Assembly: GCA_936432065.2 (NCBI GenBank)
Contig: OW386286.2
Coordinates: 4,395,208 to 4,459,207, forward strand
Reading direction: 5' to 3'
DNA: 64,000 bases
Source of the DNA: Rutpela maculata
Lineage: Eukaryota > Arthropoda > Insecta > Coleoptera > Cerambycidae
The notes below the pieces were generated by a model that saw nothing but the letters and a program-made list of their open reading frames with translations, was not told the DNA's origin and searched no databases. Numbering within the stretch: position 1 is the stretch's first letter; every line of letters begins with the position of its first letter. Position numbers and translations under genes: made by a program. Shown in pieces: positions 35,107 to 47,794 of the stretch.

Positions 35107-36718
35107 CTGTCTTGTGATTATTATGCTGCTTATCACGAAAATATAAACATTGCTGCATGCGTTGAAATGATTTAATAACGCTATAGTAGAGCTACCAGGG
35201 AGCTACTGATTGAGGTAGAAAGCGCCTTTAATTTCTCCCTGCTTTAACGTATTTTATTTAACTATCCAGTTGATTAGTTTACCATGAAAGTTATCCGAGT
35301 TGCCTTAGTTTTATTGTATCTCTGAGAACTGTTTATATCTAATGTTCGTAGACGCAGAAGAGATAAATCCATACAATTAATATGGTGAATAATCAATACG
35401 GTGTGCGCGCTTAAAATTTTAACATATGGTGACACGAAATTATTCAGTCATCGAGAACTAACAGTCGAGACTAGTGAAAGTATTGAGATTAATCGAATAC
35501 CATACTTACCTGTACGAAGATTAATCGTAATTTTCCGAACGTATCTTCCGACATGTCATCATTTTGTTTTTCGTCAAAATTGCCAAAAGAACAATGTTAA
35601 AAAAAGGGTTTTTTTGACCCATCCGTGGCAAAGTGTGAAAGCCATCTTTTTTTTTACTAATTTTGGGGTGCTGAAAACGAATCCGTCACCAGTTTTGGGA
35701 AAAAATCTCGGAAACACATTAAAAAAGAATCCTTATTTGGGTGCCATAAAGTGAAGGTTTAGCAGGTCTAGCAGAAGGTCTAGCACCCCCGTAAAATCCT
35801 CCTGGTGGATTGAAATTATGCTTGCCTAAAAATTTGTAAAGTAGGTTTTTTAGTGCGCTGAAACCAAATATGACCACCCAATCACCCCTTAGCACTTCTT
35901 ATGAAAATTGAAAATGTGTGTATATTCTTAAGTATTTTGGTGCGGTGAAACCGATGACGATAACAAACGATCTTAACCACCCAGTCACCCCCTAACATCC
36001 CCTTACATTTTTTATTGTCATATTCGGTTTCAGCGCACCAAAAAAACCTAAAAATAATTTTTAAGTGTTTAGAATAAGTGGAATTTCAACCACTCCTGGG
36101 GCTTGTAGGGGGTGCTGGGGGGTGACTAGGTGGTTCAAATAAATTTTTATCATCATATTCGGTTTCAGCGCCCCAAAAAATTTACTTTTCAAATGTTTAG
36201 AACAAGTGTAATTTCAATCCCCCAGAGGGGTTGTAATCCTGAAGTGTCCCTCAAAGAGTTTCAAGAGTGAAGAACACGATAGTTGCATCAAAAACTACCC
36301 TTACATGCTCAAAACCATCGGTTTTTCTCTTAGTGAGATCACAAGCGCTCATTGGATCAGGTTTTTTAGGGAGACAGTTTTTTTTATTGCAGCTTAAAAG
36401 GAGTTTGATAGGACGGGCTATGCGCATGTATATATAGTCGTGCATGTGTATAGTCCACTTTTTTATTATATATTTATTTTCATATTATGTACATGATTTT
36501 TATTCTTATTCTAGACATGCGTCATATATTATTATTATTAAATTTTAATTTATTCTGCGGCGTTTACAAATTAGACCATATTGTTCTGGCTAATCGGAAT
36601 GGACATTAAACTCTTCAATGAGACTTGCTTCCATCTGGGTACATTCATCACCATCGTTACTATCGTCAGTCTCATCGTCACTAAGATTATTATTCTCTAT
36701 TAAATTTTCCTGGCGTCG
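35107..36718. other. No confirmed gene; degenerate GGTTTCAGCGC repeats
   Basis: Between about 35660 and 36190 the motif TATTCGGTTTCAGCGCMCC or its inverse appears about five times with GGGGTGNTNGGGTGGT-like blocks, suggesting an old repetitive element. On the minus strand 36700-36590 gives an acidic end (LSDDETDDSNDGDE...), possibly the C terminus of a lost transposon protein. The frame at 35401-35754 shows no recognised domain. Confidence 0.35.
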
Positions 36719-37105
36719 TCAGAATGTTTGATTGCGAAATTTTGCAAGACATATTGAGTTTCCCCCCCCCCCCCCAAAAAAAAACGATCCAACAAGTCCT
36801 CGCATGCTTGATAACGAAAAATGGGAAAGGGGGCAGTTTTATGCATTTAGGGGTAGTTAGTTAAGGGTGGGAGGCTAAATAATATCAGCATCGTGTTCTC
36901 CGCTCTTAAAAACGCGTGGAAAATAGTTTTCAGCACGTTTGGATGTTTTTTACATGTTTCGGTATCGAGGGGGTGGGGTGGTTTCAACCCCCGGGGGTCG
37001 TTAGAATGTATGTTGCGAAATTTTATAGGACATATTGAGTTTCCTCAAAAAAAAACCGATCCAACAAGTCCTCGCATGCCTGGCCACGGAAAATGGAAAA
37101 AATGT
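36719..37105 (+). repeat. Direct duplication of a ~110-bp block
   Basis: GTCGTCAGAATG...GACATATTGAGTTTC...CGATCCAACAAGTCCTCGCATGC occurs at 36715-36830 and again at 36995-37105. The first copy carries a C14/A9 tract. Confidence 0.75.
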
Positions 37106-38059
37106 GCAAAATAAACCAAAATTGTAGTGAGAAATTTATGGCTGTCTAGACTTTCAAATTTGTAAGGAGAAAAAAATTATGTAAAAAAATGCCAGTTTAT
37201 TTCCGCTCAAGAATGCAGTCAACAATTGTGTGTTGACTTAAGTATATTTATGTATTTAATAATTTAAATAATTTAATTTAATAATTAGAAAACATCATTC
37301 CTTTTTATAAATTATAACCTTTATATGTTTGATTACAATTAGCTCTGAAATCGCCAATCGGAAACGTAAATACATTGATTAATCGCTGTAGCAATTTATG
37401 AAACAACATGCTTGGAAATTCTAAATAAATTAATGTAAACGCTAAATTCTGGAAAAGCTGGTTTTGCTTTCCCATTTCTCTCAGTCCACATTCTACGCCT
37501 GCTGATATTATGGCTGCTAATATTTGCGTGATATTAATATTAATGTCGTTAAATTTCAGGGCCTTGTTTTGTGCCGCATTAGTGTATTAAAGTTATTATT
37601 GCTGACAGCAATTTAACAAAGAGTGAAAGCTAAACACGTTTTCTCTGTTTATACCAAAGTTAGTTTTGAAGAGAGGTCGGAACCTTCCACACGCCACAAT
37701 TACGCTAAAACAGTTTTTACAAACTCTAAATTACTGAAACAAGCACAGTGATGTTTGTGAAAATTTCAGTGTTATTATTCGCACTCGAAATTAGATGAAT
37801 ATTTTAAAAATCTGAAACGTATCAGTTTATGCATAGTCGTAACGGTCAAAATACGAGGGTCGTAGGCTTGGAATTGTGAAGAGAGTGACCTATTTCGTCT
37901 GATGGGGATCTAATATACAACACTAAGGGCCGGTTTATCAATACTGGGTTAGGTTATTTTATCCCAGGGTTAAACGCTAACTCCAGGGTCTCCAGGATAA
38001 AGTATTTATTTTGGACGGTTTAAAAGTAACCCCGGGCTAAAAAATTTTTTCCATCCAGA
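37106..38059. other. AT-rich DNA; end of a possible MITE near 37927-38052
   Basis: There is no gene. GGGCCGGTTTATCAATACTGGG at 37927-37948, with CCCAGGGTT and CCAGGGTCTCCAGG blocks following, looks like one end of a TIR element. No partner end was found, and the LINE starts immediately downstream, so it may have been cut by that insertion. Confidence 0.35.
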
Positions 38060-38066
38060 CCCAACT

Positions 38067-38863
38067 TTGCAGCAAGAAAACATACCCATTACAATCGAAG
38101 AAACTAATGTGACCTTTACGCATCCCTGGAATGCTCTACATTTGAATGCTCAGTGTCTATCCAATAAGATAGCGCAACTAGAGGTGACCCTAAAAAACAA
38201 CAAATTGGATTACATCTTCGTCACGGAACTCTGGATGACCTCCGAGCAAATAGATGTTACCCCTATTCCTGGATACCATCTCTTAACGAAATATTGTAGA
38301 AGTAGACATATTCGTGGAGGCGTAGCCATATATAGACTCAAGAAAGATGGAAAGACAATTTATCAGGACATACCTCTGAACTGACATGTGAATGTGCTGG
38401 TTTTAGTATTAGGCTATTTGGAAAGAAGGTAACGCTATTAGTTATTTGTCGATCATGTGTCCAAAATATAAATAATCAATTTAAAGTTTTTATTAACTCA
38501 CTTAATACAATATTAGACCAGGTTACTCGTAATCACGAATTTGTCCTACTCTGTGGTGACTTAAATGTAAATAATCTCGAAAACTCTTCTGAAAAAAATC
38601 AACTATATGATATTCTTGATAGTTTTAATTTGAAATATATCTTGCCATTTGAATCTACCAGGGAAGTCTTTAATAATAAGCGATCAGCGCTCGACTATGT
38701 AGTCACTAATGCCGCATGTTTCTCAGCTTTTAATTTAGATTTAGGAATCGCTGATCACAAAGCTCAATTTATTAGTGCATCGATGCCCACGGCACAAACG
38801 GTAGACGAACCTAAAGTTTGTTTTAAAAAAGATACTTTTCTGAAGATAATTTATCCAATTTAA
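38067..38863 (+). pseudogene. LINE apurinic-type endonuclease domain
   Basis: The first frame (38067-38384) contains LHLNAQCLSNKIAQLE, then DYIFVTELWMT and GYHLLTKYCR...RGGVAIY, the N-terminal AP-endonuclease blocks (N and E catalytic positions). After a frame change, GDLNVN (38555-38572) gives the D/N pair. SALDYVVTN and GIADHKAQF (about 38680-38768) supply the last motif, where the usual SDH is ADH. The segment 38385-38630 is read only by changing frame after the stop at 38384. All catalytic blocks can be located but are not in one frame. Confidence 0.75.
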
Positions 38864-39495
38864 AAAATCTTTCCAAAACAGATTTTAAGGGTTATATAGC
38901 TTAACTGATACCAATGGATTAAAAACGTTACGGTTCCCCATGTATCTTGTCACAACTGGATAAATCTGCATATTGTAAAAGAAAGTGAGGAACTAAAAAA
39001 CCTATTTTGGCTCAGTAAGAATAGTAACATCGAAGAATATAAAAAGAAGTATCAGGTTGCCAAAAAACTGTTTTCTGAAAAAATTCACACAGCTAAAAAT
39101 AATTTCTTTAAGGATAAAATTATAAATTCAGCTAATTGCACTAAAACCATCTGGCAAGTCGTAAATTCTAACCTTGGTAGGGTAAAGCAAAAGACTGCTC
39201 CCTCTAAAATCACCTCAGAAACAATAAACATTAAGGAGCCATTAGAAATTTGCAATGCCTTCTGTGAATATTATACCACCAGTGTTGATCAATTACTTGC
39301 ACAAAATCTAGACCCAAATCACATAGACTGCACTCTTCCTGATTCAATCGGTAACTTTATTTTCGTTGATGAATTAACAGCAGACGAGCTTTATCTGGCT
39401 ATGTCACAATTTAAAAATAAATCTGCCTGTAGCGGTCTAGATGATATATCGGTTTTCGCTCTGGAATTTATCTGGGACATAATCCAATTTCCCTT
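38864..39495 (+). pseudogene. LINE linker between endonuclease and RT
   Basis: A continuous stretch from about 38930 reads LFWLSKNSN, KKKYQVAKKLFSEKIHTAKN and DKIINSANCTKTIWQVVN, then ACSGLDDIS. These are the pre-RT segments usual in Jockey/CR1-type polyproteins ('NKSsG.DgIs'). It meets a stop just before the RT frame that begins at 39496. Confidence 0.65.
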
Positions 39496-40891
39496 ATGCT
39501 TTTTCTCTTTAATATGTCCCTGAAAAAAGGAATTTTTCCAACTAATCTGAAAGATGGTGTGGCCATGCCAGTCTATGAAAAAGGAGACCCCGAACTAATT
39601 GAAAACTATAGATCTATAACTGGACTAATGAATTTTTCTAAAATTCTTGAAAAAATTATTGTCCACCGACTTGAATCATTTACTGCTAAATACAAACTAT
39701 TGTCAGTAAACCAACATGGGTTCAGGAAAAATCACTCAACATGCACTGCAGCATTCCAACTTGTAGAATTCATCTATAAATCACTAGACGGAAACAACTA
39801 TACATTAGCTTTATTTTTTGATCTCACACGTGCATTTGATTGTGTGGATAGTGATTTTTTGATAAACAAATTATTCACGATGGGCATATGGGGTTGCATG
39901 AATGATTTGATAGTCATTTCTGATTGACCGAAAAATTAGAGTTAAAATTGGCCAAGAGTTATCAGACTTCCGAAATCTGAAACAAGGCAGTGTTCTATCA
40001 CCACTTTTATTTACGCTTTTCATTAACGACGTGGAAAAAAACAATGGGAACAGCATTGATATACAATTAGTTTTGATAGATGATACCACAGTCGGCCTAT
40101 TTGCTTCCTCAGAATATGAGCTATACTGCAAGGCACAAACATTGCTCTCTGAATTTTATAGGTGGTGTAGTAGAAATAAACTTGTTCTTAATCCCTCTAA
40201 AACTCACTACATAATTTTCTCTAAAAGACGTAAAACTCCAAAATTTCAATTAAAACTTAATGACACCATGTTGGAAAGGTTAGATAATTGCAAGTTTCTA
40301 GGTCTCCATATTGACCACCAGCTAACATGGGATGCACATGTTGGCTTTGTGACCAGTAGGCTAAATTCAACATATTTTGCAATCGTTAATCTGAAAAATA
40401 TTCTTGATACCAAGAACTTAACGAATGTCTATTATGCTTTGGCCTACTCTCATTTAAGCTATATGTCGATTTACTGGGGTCAAACAACTGAACTCAGCCG
40501 CATTTTCGTTATACAAAAAAGAATAATACGAAAAATTTTTTCTAACCCAATGGAGTCCTGTAGGCCCATCTTTAAAAAGCATCATATTCTACCGCTTCCC
40601 TGTATAGTTATTTATGTGGCACTGATATTCGTTAAAACAAATCAAGGAAAATTCCCACAAAATAATTCAGTGCATGCACATGATACCAGGTCTAATACCA
40701 ATATTCACATTTCGAACTTCAACTTGTCAATGTATAGAAAAGGTTCTTACTGTTTTTGCGGTCATATTTTTAATCATTTGTACAACTCTCTCAAAGATAT
40801 TAATCCAATAAACAAGTTCAAAAGCCACATTAAGCGCTACCTTCTAGAAAATTGCTTCTACTCTTTCCAGGAATATTACTGCAGTAATTAA
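39496..40891 (+). pseudogene. LINE reverse transcriptase
   Basis: The first frame (39496-39927) contains YEKGDPELIENYRSITGL, NQHGFRKNHST and FFDLTRAFDCVD, RT motifs 1-3 with the first catalytic Asp in FDLTRAFD. After one frame change, LKQGSVLSPLLFTLFINDV follows. The second frame (40031-40891) has LIDDTT at about 40073-40090 where YADD is expected: both Asp are kept but the preceding residues are altered. LVLNPSKTHYIIFSK, LGLHIDHQLTWDAHV and the thumb follow, ending at the last codon 40891. No RNase H domain is seen. The single frameshift near 39925 breaks it. The downstream half is long and clean, suggesting moderate age. Confidence 0.8.
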
Positions 40892-41058
40892 TTTTAATAT
40901 TTGACGTTGTGTACTTTGTCTTCAAATTCTTTGTGTGACTAACTACTGTTTTTTATTTTTTTTTATTCATATTTTCCTATGTGTATAACTACAATTAATC
41001 AATTGACGTTGTCAATATCTTTTATAAGATCTTACGACAATAAAGTTATTATTATTAT

Positions 41059-42977
41059 TATACTAACCAACGTTTAGACAATCAATTATACATGGTATTA
41101 CCGGGATATGATTAAAATTGAAATTATGGCGCTTAAACCTACAATGTAAACAAAGAGTACGACACTCTTCACCTATATTTTTTTCATAAAATGTTCCTTA
41201 ACCTTCATATTTACTGATAGATTTTTTTTTAAATCAATAAGATCCTAAATTTAAAATAGAAATGTCCAAGTCCAACAGAAGTTTTTGTATTTACAAGAAA
41301 TAGTCTCCACACATATACATTCATGCGTACACGTCACACACATCCTCATTTTTTAGCTGTTCGCAAATCAGTCAAAATTTTCTTATCATTATTCTTACTA
41401 TTAATATCACCCATTCCATCTTATCATCAGGTCCCTAGCTTGGAACTTGTCATACCAATATTACAGTAATCAAAAGCAAAGTGCTATTCTATATTTTATC
41501 ACCCGAATATCGTAACAGTTAATAGGACGAGGTAATCTGAAATTGCGGTAGCTGAATTAGTTTCTGTAATCTTATGTCAATCATGTACCGCATATATAGT
41601 ATTGTTAAGATAAGTACGCACAGAATCAGAACTCTAATTACAGTTGGGTTCTAATTACATACCTTCAATAAATTCTGAATGGAGTTTATTTGTACAATAT
41701 GTTGCTTATGAAACTAAAGGGCGAAGGTTATCGAAAGCACATTCAAATTATTGGGATAGAGTAGTGCTGGTTTTAAAAGTTATTTTAATAAAATTTGAGT
41801 TTATTTTATTAATTAATAGGGATTAAGTTAGTAAGGGACTGACGAAAATATCAAAGCTCCCATATATTCAGCCTGCGTCAAGTCGCCATATTGAGAAATG
41901 GCGGATCAACTTCGGTTTTCGGAAATCACCAAAACCGTCATAGCTACCAAAAAATACAAAAAAAAATAAAAATACTGCTAACAAAGAAACAAATAATTTT
42001 GTATTCAAGTCTTCTCGTGGCATTTAAAATAAAAAAGTTACACAGGATTATATAATCATATTTCTGCGATTTAACGATAAAACGTAAATATATTACAACT
42101 TCTAATATTTAGAGGGAGAAAAATAGCAGCTTTCATTGGCATATGAATTTCAGCTTTATCTTTTTTTCCTTCTTATATACGGTTTATTTTATTTTTTAGA
42201 GTCAACAAAATTGTATGAGCATTTTAAACCTATGTGGATCCAAAACAATACAAAGAAATGATTTTGATTCAGGACGCAGAATCAAAACCAGTTGCAGAAT
42301 TTTACTGCTACGGTCTTTTACATTAATTTGTCAATTAATACCCAATTAGTCATAATCGGTCAAGCGCATGTATTACAAAGAAAATGTGGAATAGCGCGTT
42401 TCAAGGAAAATTTTATAAAAGCAATATGCATGAGTGGGCTCAGTTGGTATATATTTTTCAAACAAGAGGATTTTATTGGATGAGGGATTTCCACGTTCTC
42501 TTCTTTATTATCGTTTCGCAGAAAATTTAATCGACGACGCTGTAAACACCCGGATATCTTTCATCAAAAGGGACAAAGGTCACGTAAGCTTCCAAGCTTA
42601 CGAATATATCACGAAAACCAACATATTCTCAAAAATAGTCAACAATATCAAGGATGTAATAGAAAGTGATAAGTGTTCCACCAGTTATTGTTATTTGACA
42701 GATTATTCTTAATTCGCCGGGTACGTGTGATCTATCGGTATAATGACGATAATAATAGTAACAATATAGAACATAGAACAATACATTTATCACATGAGAA
42801 CTTAAGTAAAAACATAAATGACCCCCACAAACCTTATGGAAATTAGCTATCAGTCGAATTTTCTTAAATTTGGATATGTTGTAGCTTTTGCTTTTCTGAG
42901 CAAAAGTTCTCATGGGCACAAGTCTCGGCTACGACTGCTTCTCAAGTTATGAGGGCTTGAACGTCACAATAAGCATA
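41059..42977. other. No recognised gene
   Basis: Frames at 42292-42483 and 42434-42712 overlap in two frames and have ordinary-looking composition (for example SFIKRDKGHVSFQAYEYI) but match no family I know. A short minus-strand frame overlaps them. The rest is AT-rich. Confidence 0.4.
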
Positions 42978-43684
42978 AAAACCGTTGCCCAAGGAATCAC
43001 CACTTCCACATCCGGATTTTCTATCCAAGTCACACAACGAAAAAATGTTGTATGTGGAAATAATTGTTTATGGAACTTTAATAATATAATATTTTAAATC
43101 CTCTATCCCAAAAACCCATAAAACGGTAGTGGGGTGGGAGTGGTGACGGGGGGTGGGGGTGGTGACAGGGGGTGGGAGTGGGAGGTGGATAAAGTAAAAA
43201 AATATTTTGAGGTTTCTGGTTCTTGTACACACACTAAATCACATTTTTTTTTCATCCCCTTTAATAATGGGGTGGGGGTGGTAATGGGGGTGCCTAATGC
43301 CAAATTTTTTTTTGAAACCTTAGCTTCTCTTGTCTATACTAAATATCAATTTTATGAATTCTTACCTGCCTGATTTACCTATTTACTCCAAATTTACCCC
43401 AATTTACCCCCCAACCCTTCGACGAAACAAGATGAAAATATAATCTAGTTCTAGATCTCGTTAAAGTACATATGTGTATCAAATTTCAAGTCAATATCTT
43501 AAACGGTTCCAGAGTAAACGTGCGCACAAAAAAAGTTACAGACCGACAGACCGACAGACAGACAGAAATTTTTTTTCGCTCAAACTTGAAATCTCGACGT
43601 TTCATGACATTCTAAGCCTATTTGAACAATAAAAATTTTTAAAAATTTTTTTGTCGTTACTATACTTCCACGGGATGTGGAAGT
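42978..43684 (+). mobile_element. ACTTCCAC-family element, copy 9
   Basis: Starts AAAACCGTTGCCCAAGG and ends CTTCCACGGGATGTGGAAGTAA (loop mutated). Its G-rich block (43128-43185) is extended by an internal repeat of GGTGGTGAC units, with several runs of four or more G. The segment is missing the GATACCCCACATC block found in other copies. Confidence 0.85.
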
Positions 43685-43982
43685 AAAAAATTTGGTGGAG
43701 TGAAGATAGCAATCTTTTTAGCACGAGAGCCAATTTCCATAAGGGTCCTTTAGTAAAAAACTATCGATTAAAAACAATTACCCTAAAAAAATATTAGTTC
43801 GTTTTTAATTTAATAATAAAAAAATAAAACTAATAATAAAATAGGTGACAAAATAATTTTAGCTACACAATTTTTTTCTGTATTAAAAAAATCATCTAGG
43901 TATTTAATTGACATTATGCCTTGATATCTGAGAAAATTGAAAACAGGCTTAAATAATTTACAAACAACATAAGGAGCAGATG

Positions 43983-44285
43983 CTAACTCAAAGGGCGAAC
44001 ACGTAAATTCATATAACCTTTTTCAAACAAAATTCTTAGGGATTCTCTGCTCTTCTTGTTAATATGGACAACATTGTAAGCGTCCTGTAGATCAGTAGTG
44101 TACATAAATGCATTCTTAGTAATTGGAACTTTAACAGATTTAATATCTTCCAATTTGAAATGCTTTGTCCTTACAATTTTTTTTAACATTTTTAAATTTT
44201 AAAACGAATCTAAATTCATCATTTGGTTTAAGCTCTGAAAAATTTGGCGATAAATATTCCCCTTTTGTACGAGTACAATATTGAA
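43983..44285 (-). pseudogene. DIRS-like reverse transcriptase fragment
   Basis: On the minus strand the sequence reads GEYLSPNFSELKPNDEFRFV (about 44262-44203), then after a frame change FKLEDIKSVKVPITKNAFMY, TTDLQDAYNVVHINKKSRES and LRILFEKGY. This matches the RT block 'FKMEDIktvkxlitkgxfMatlDLKDAYflvPIhkshRKYLRF' of DIRS-type (tyrosine recombinase) retroelements, with DLQDAY in place of DLKDAY. Only this block survives. A Gypsy/BEL origin is possible but the pattern fits DIRS better. Confidence 0.5.
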
Positions 44286-46664
44286 TTGCTCCAATAGATA
44301 ATAATATTAACCTACTTGAGTGAAAACTGACACAATTATATTATCAATTTTTCATTAATTTATTGACATTTTCTAAAGAACCAATAAAGCAGAGGATGCA
44401 ATATGCATTTTGACAGAATTTTATTTTAATAAAAACACATCGTTTGTTAAATATATTAACAGAAAACAACTCGTGTTGTCAGCAGTGCCCCGCTACTCAA
44501 CCTTTATAAATGTGAAAAACGCCTGCAAGAAACGACCATATTACGAGCATCCCCTGGACTAAAGTTGTACACAAAGTAGCCGTTTAGTAAGACTGCAAGA
44601 ACGACCGACCATTAACTCCCGCTCCTAGTTCTGCCAGCAGGAATGTATTGTATCTCGGTGGTTTTATTGCCGCCATATATTTTAGTTGCGCCCAAAGTCT
44701 GAGCTCTGTTCCGCTCACTTGATTAATCTTCTACTTCACTTGTTGAGTTACATGCGGATATAAAATCGATAAAGTTGTTTGGATAGGTAAGTTTTGCACG
44801 AGCATGTATAATGTTTGCAGATAGGGCACGGAACGTAAGCGATTGAAAGTTTTAATGCAGATAGTAGGTGTTTTGAAATATCACACATGTGATCATAAAC
44901 CCCTGCTTTTATAAATGGAACTGGAATATATAATGTCCGATATTCAAGCTCGTATAAAATAAAATCTAATCGAAACTATCAGTTGTTAACTTAATGCATT
45001 AGAAGGCAATAAATATTAAAATGTTTTTAGATGATTTCAACAATTGTTGACGAATTTTCAAAAATGGTGAAATATGGTAGTGGAGGACTTTATTTAGTTA
45101 TATATTTAATTTGGAAGAAAAATTCTTAGTGCAACATATTTTAAAAAATTGTTAAACTTCGACTATTTGAATGTGCCGTGAAAACGGTAGTGACATCATA
45201 ACGGCAGTTACATGTGAACTTATAAGCAGAACAGATGAAGACAAATAAGTTGACATTGCTGACAAGAAAGAAAATAACCTCATATGTCAAAAGTAAATTT
45301 GACGATTAGCTAGCAGTGATTGATGTTTGCAGTTATTGTTAATATTTTTTTACAAAACGACTAAGGCAGTATATCTGTAAAAGCTAATTCTGACATTCTA
45401 GTTGCGGTAGATATATTTATGGTCAGCGAATTTTTAAAAAGAGACGATCGTTTTGACATTGCAATGGTTGGAAGTGCAAAAGCTGCAAGGTACTTACGTT
45501 ACAGCTGCTATAGACAGTACAAACTATTGTAATTTCTGCAAACACTTCCTTTATCTTATCTTATTAATATTACATAATATGTCTAATATATATTTTATAT
45601 TATTTAATTTAGATGAATTTGTTAACTATACTTTGTATTTTATTAAATATTTCCTTTTCATTGTTCAAACAAAATAAGTTTATCTACTAAAGAAATTATT
45701 TATTATCCATTGATACTCACTTCTAAGAAGAGGCAGAATGAGACTTACGAAGATATCAAGAAAGGTCTGTATTATAACAAAAAATAATAAATAGGTACCT
45801 AAGTACTTTATGCTAGTATCTATCTAAGCAATAAACAATGATATGTATTTATAACATACATAATTCAAAGGGCATTTATAACTACAATCCAACGCATTCG
45901 TAGCCATTTCCGACTGATTGTGTTCACCGACTTTAGACGACTTTCACAGTTTGTTTCAATAGTTTTTCAACGGTGTTTTTAAATTTCCTTTCTTAATTTA
46001 TTGATCATCCTAGTATTATGGGGCATCTAGGGAGCTTCATAAATAATCAATAGCTAACAAAAACAACTGCACTTTATTCCAACATAAACTAGATAAAATA
46101 CATAAAAGCAGATTAAAGCCATTTCCCTCCTTTTAGGAAGTCAAAGCATGAATAACATTCTAATCTAGAGCCGTTAAGAATACAGTAATACACCCTGTTT
46201 TATCCACCAGTTTTGCGGGTAATTTAAATTTGTAACAGCTAGAACGCCACACAAGTCTTGTAATACGGCCGTTTTTTCTACAACATAAACCCATATTAAA
46301 AATCAAATTCCTACATTAAGATACAACTTACCACAAATAAAACGCTTAGAATACATTGTAATTTGTTACTTTACTTAACATTGAAATGGTCTCCACAATA
46401 AGAAGACTTGGTCCTTCTCTGGTGGCTTTGAATCATTCATTATTACGTTCAGCGTTTATTATTGGAACACAACAGTTTTTCTGGTAAATTGGTGGTATTA
46501 TTTACACAGTACGGCAGAAAACTCTATCTGTACTTAATATTTATCCATAACTAGATGCTGTTAAACTATACCGAATTGTAACCTATGAACGTCAGTTTAA
46601 TTTGACGTTAAATATAATGTCAGATTAAACTGTCGTGATTGTCTTTTTTCTCCGTCGCTATTCG
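44286..46664. other. No recognised gene
   Basis: A 2.4-kb AT-rich interval without shared repeats or convincing frames. The frame at 45453-45677 is low-complexity, hydrophobic translation. Confidence 0.4.
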
Positions 46665-46862
46665 CGAAAATCAAACAAATGAACCCAGTAGGGATTTACC
46701 TTCGATACAAAGGAATTCACGTATAAGGAAAAGTTTATATAGTAAAGGAACAGCGGAAATTTGTCATGATATATAAATCGCTGTCACATATTGGTGAATT
46801 TGTGTGTATCGAAGGTAAACCCCTACTGGGTTCATTTGTTTGATTTTCGCGAATCAGCGAGT
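46665..46862. mobile_element. Hairpin MITE, ~195 bp
   Basis: ATTCGCGAAAATCAAACAAA then TGAACCCAGTAGGG and TTTACCTTCGATACA at 46670-46722 is repeated as an inverse complement at about 46805-46857 with few mismatches. A loop of about 80 bp separates the arms. Confidence 0.8.
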
Positions 46863-47261
46863 TTCTAAATTAGTACCCGTTTCTCGTCGTTTTATAACTA
46901 ACTTCTCTACAGACTGCCGTTATTATGTCATCTCCGTTTTAAATGCATGTATTTTTGTAATTAATATTATAATATTATAAGACTTTCTTTTCAACTTCTA
47001 CATGTTTCTAATGATTTTTTATGAATAATTGTTATTGTTTAACATAGATTCTCCTCAAATTTTAACTTAGTGCAACAACCCAATTATATAATAAAGGACA
47101 CCGCACGTTTTATAGGTAAATTTGTGATCTGTCAAATTTGATGAATTATTGATATGTTGTAGTTCAATTGATTCTGGACAATAAGTTCCTCTGGCAAAAC
47201 TTCAAATTATGGACAATTTCTCCCATAAATGGCTCCAAAAACTGGATCTGCCCATCGATAC
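46863..47261. other. No gene seen
   Basis: A short AT-rich spacer between the hairpin MITE and the next TIR element. No open frame or shared repeat is seen. Confidence 0.4.
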
Positions 47262-47794
47262 TGTATTAACGATTTCGAAACGTACTACAGGTATTGAAAT
47301 GATAACTGCTGGAAGTGAATAACTAGACTATTTTCCATTATTTGGTCTCAGATTGATGTGCCTGGACTTCCGGTTTTGCCGGAAGTGACGTCAAATCACG
47401 TTTTTCCAATGCACAACACCCGTTTATTTCAATTAAATACATCATATAAATAAGTAGCTTTATTAAAATTTACGATCTTAGTAATTAAGTAAGTATGCGC
47501 ATTAATTGATAGAATATTATATTTACTTATTTTAATCATTCATTGATAGAAATCAAACAAAAAAGAAACTTCATTTCAAATTAATTACCAAAGAACAGCA
47601 TTCCTCCCTTATCACGTGTCGGGAATTAATGTGTGCAAAAGGTGCTATTGTAAATAAAATAATAAAAATTATCATTAATGTAATTACTAATAATCAATTG
47701 TGTCAGTTATTAAGAATATAAGAGGACAAAAACAATGATTAAGTTTCGTATAACTATAAGTTTCTAATTTAAATCTAGTCTAGTCACTAAACTT

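Larger units (their letters stand above)
38060..41058 (+). mobile_element. 5'-truncated non-LTR retrotransposon (Jockey/CR1-group LINE)
   Basis: It has an endonuclease region, linker, reverse transcriptase and a 3' end with (TTA)n at 41043-41058 (AATAAAGTTATTATTATT). No LTRs and no ORF1 are seen. At least three frame changes separate the parts. The order EN-RT and the (TTA)n tail are typical for LINEs. Clade assignment from motifs alone is tentative. Confidence 0.8.

Noticed and set aside
42292..42919. Overlapping frames on both strands as a possible host exon
   Set aside because: No known domain, no splice or promoter evidence; chance frames in moderately GC-richer DNA remain the simplest explanation.
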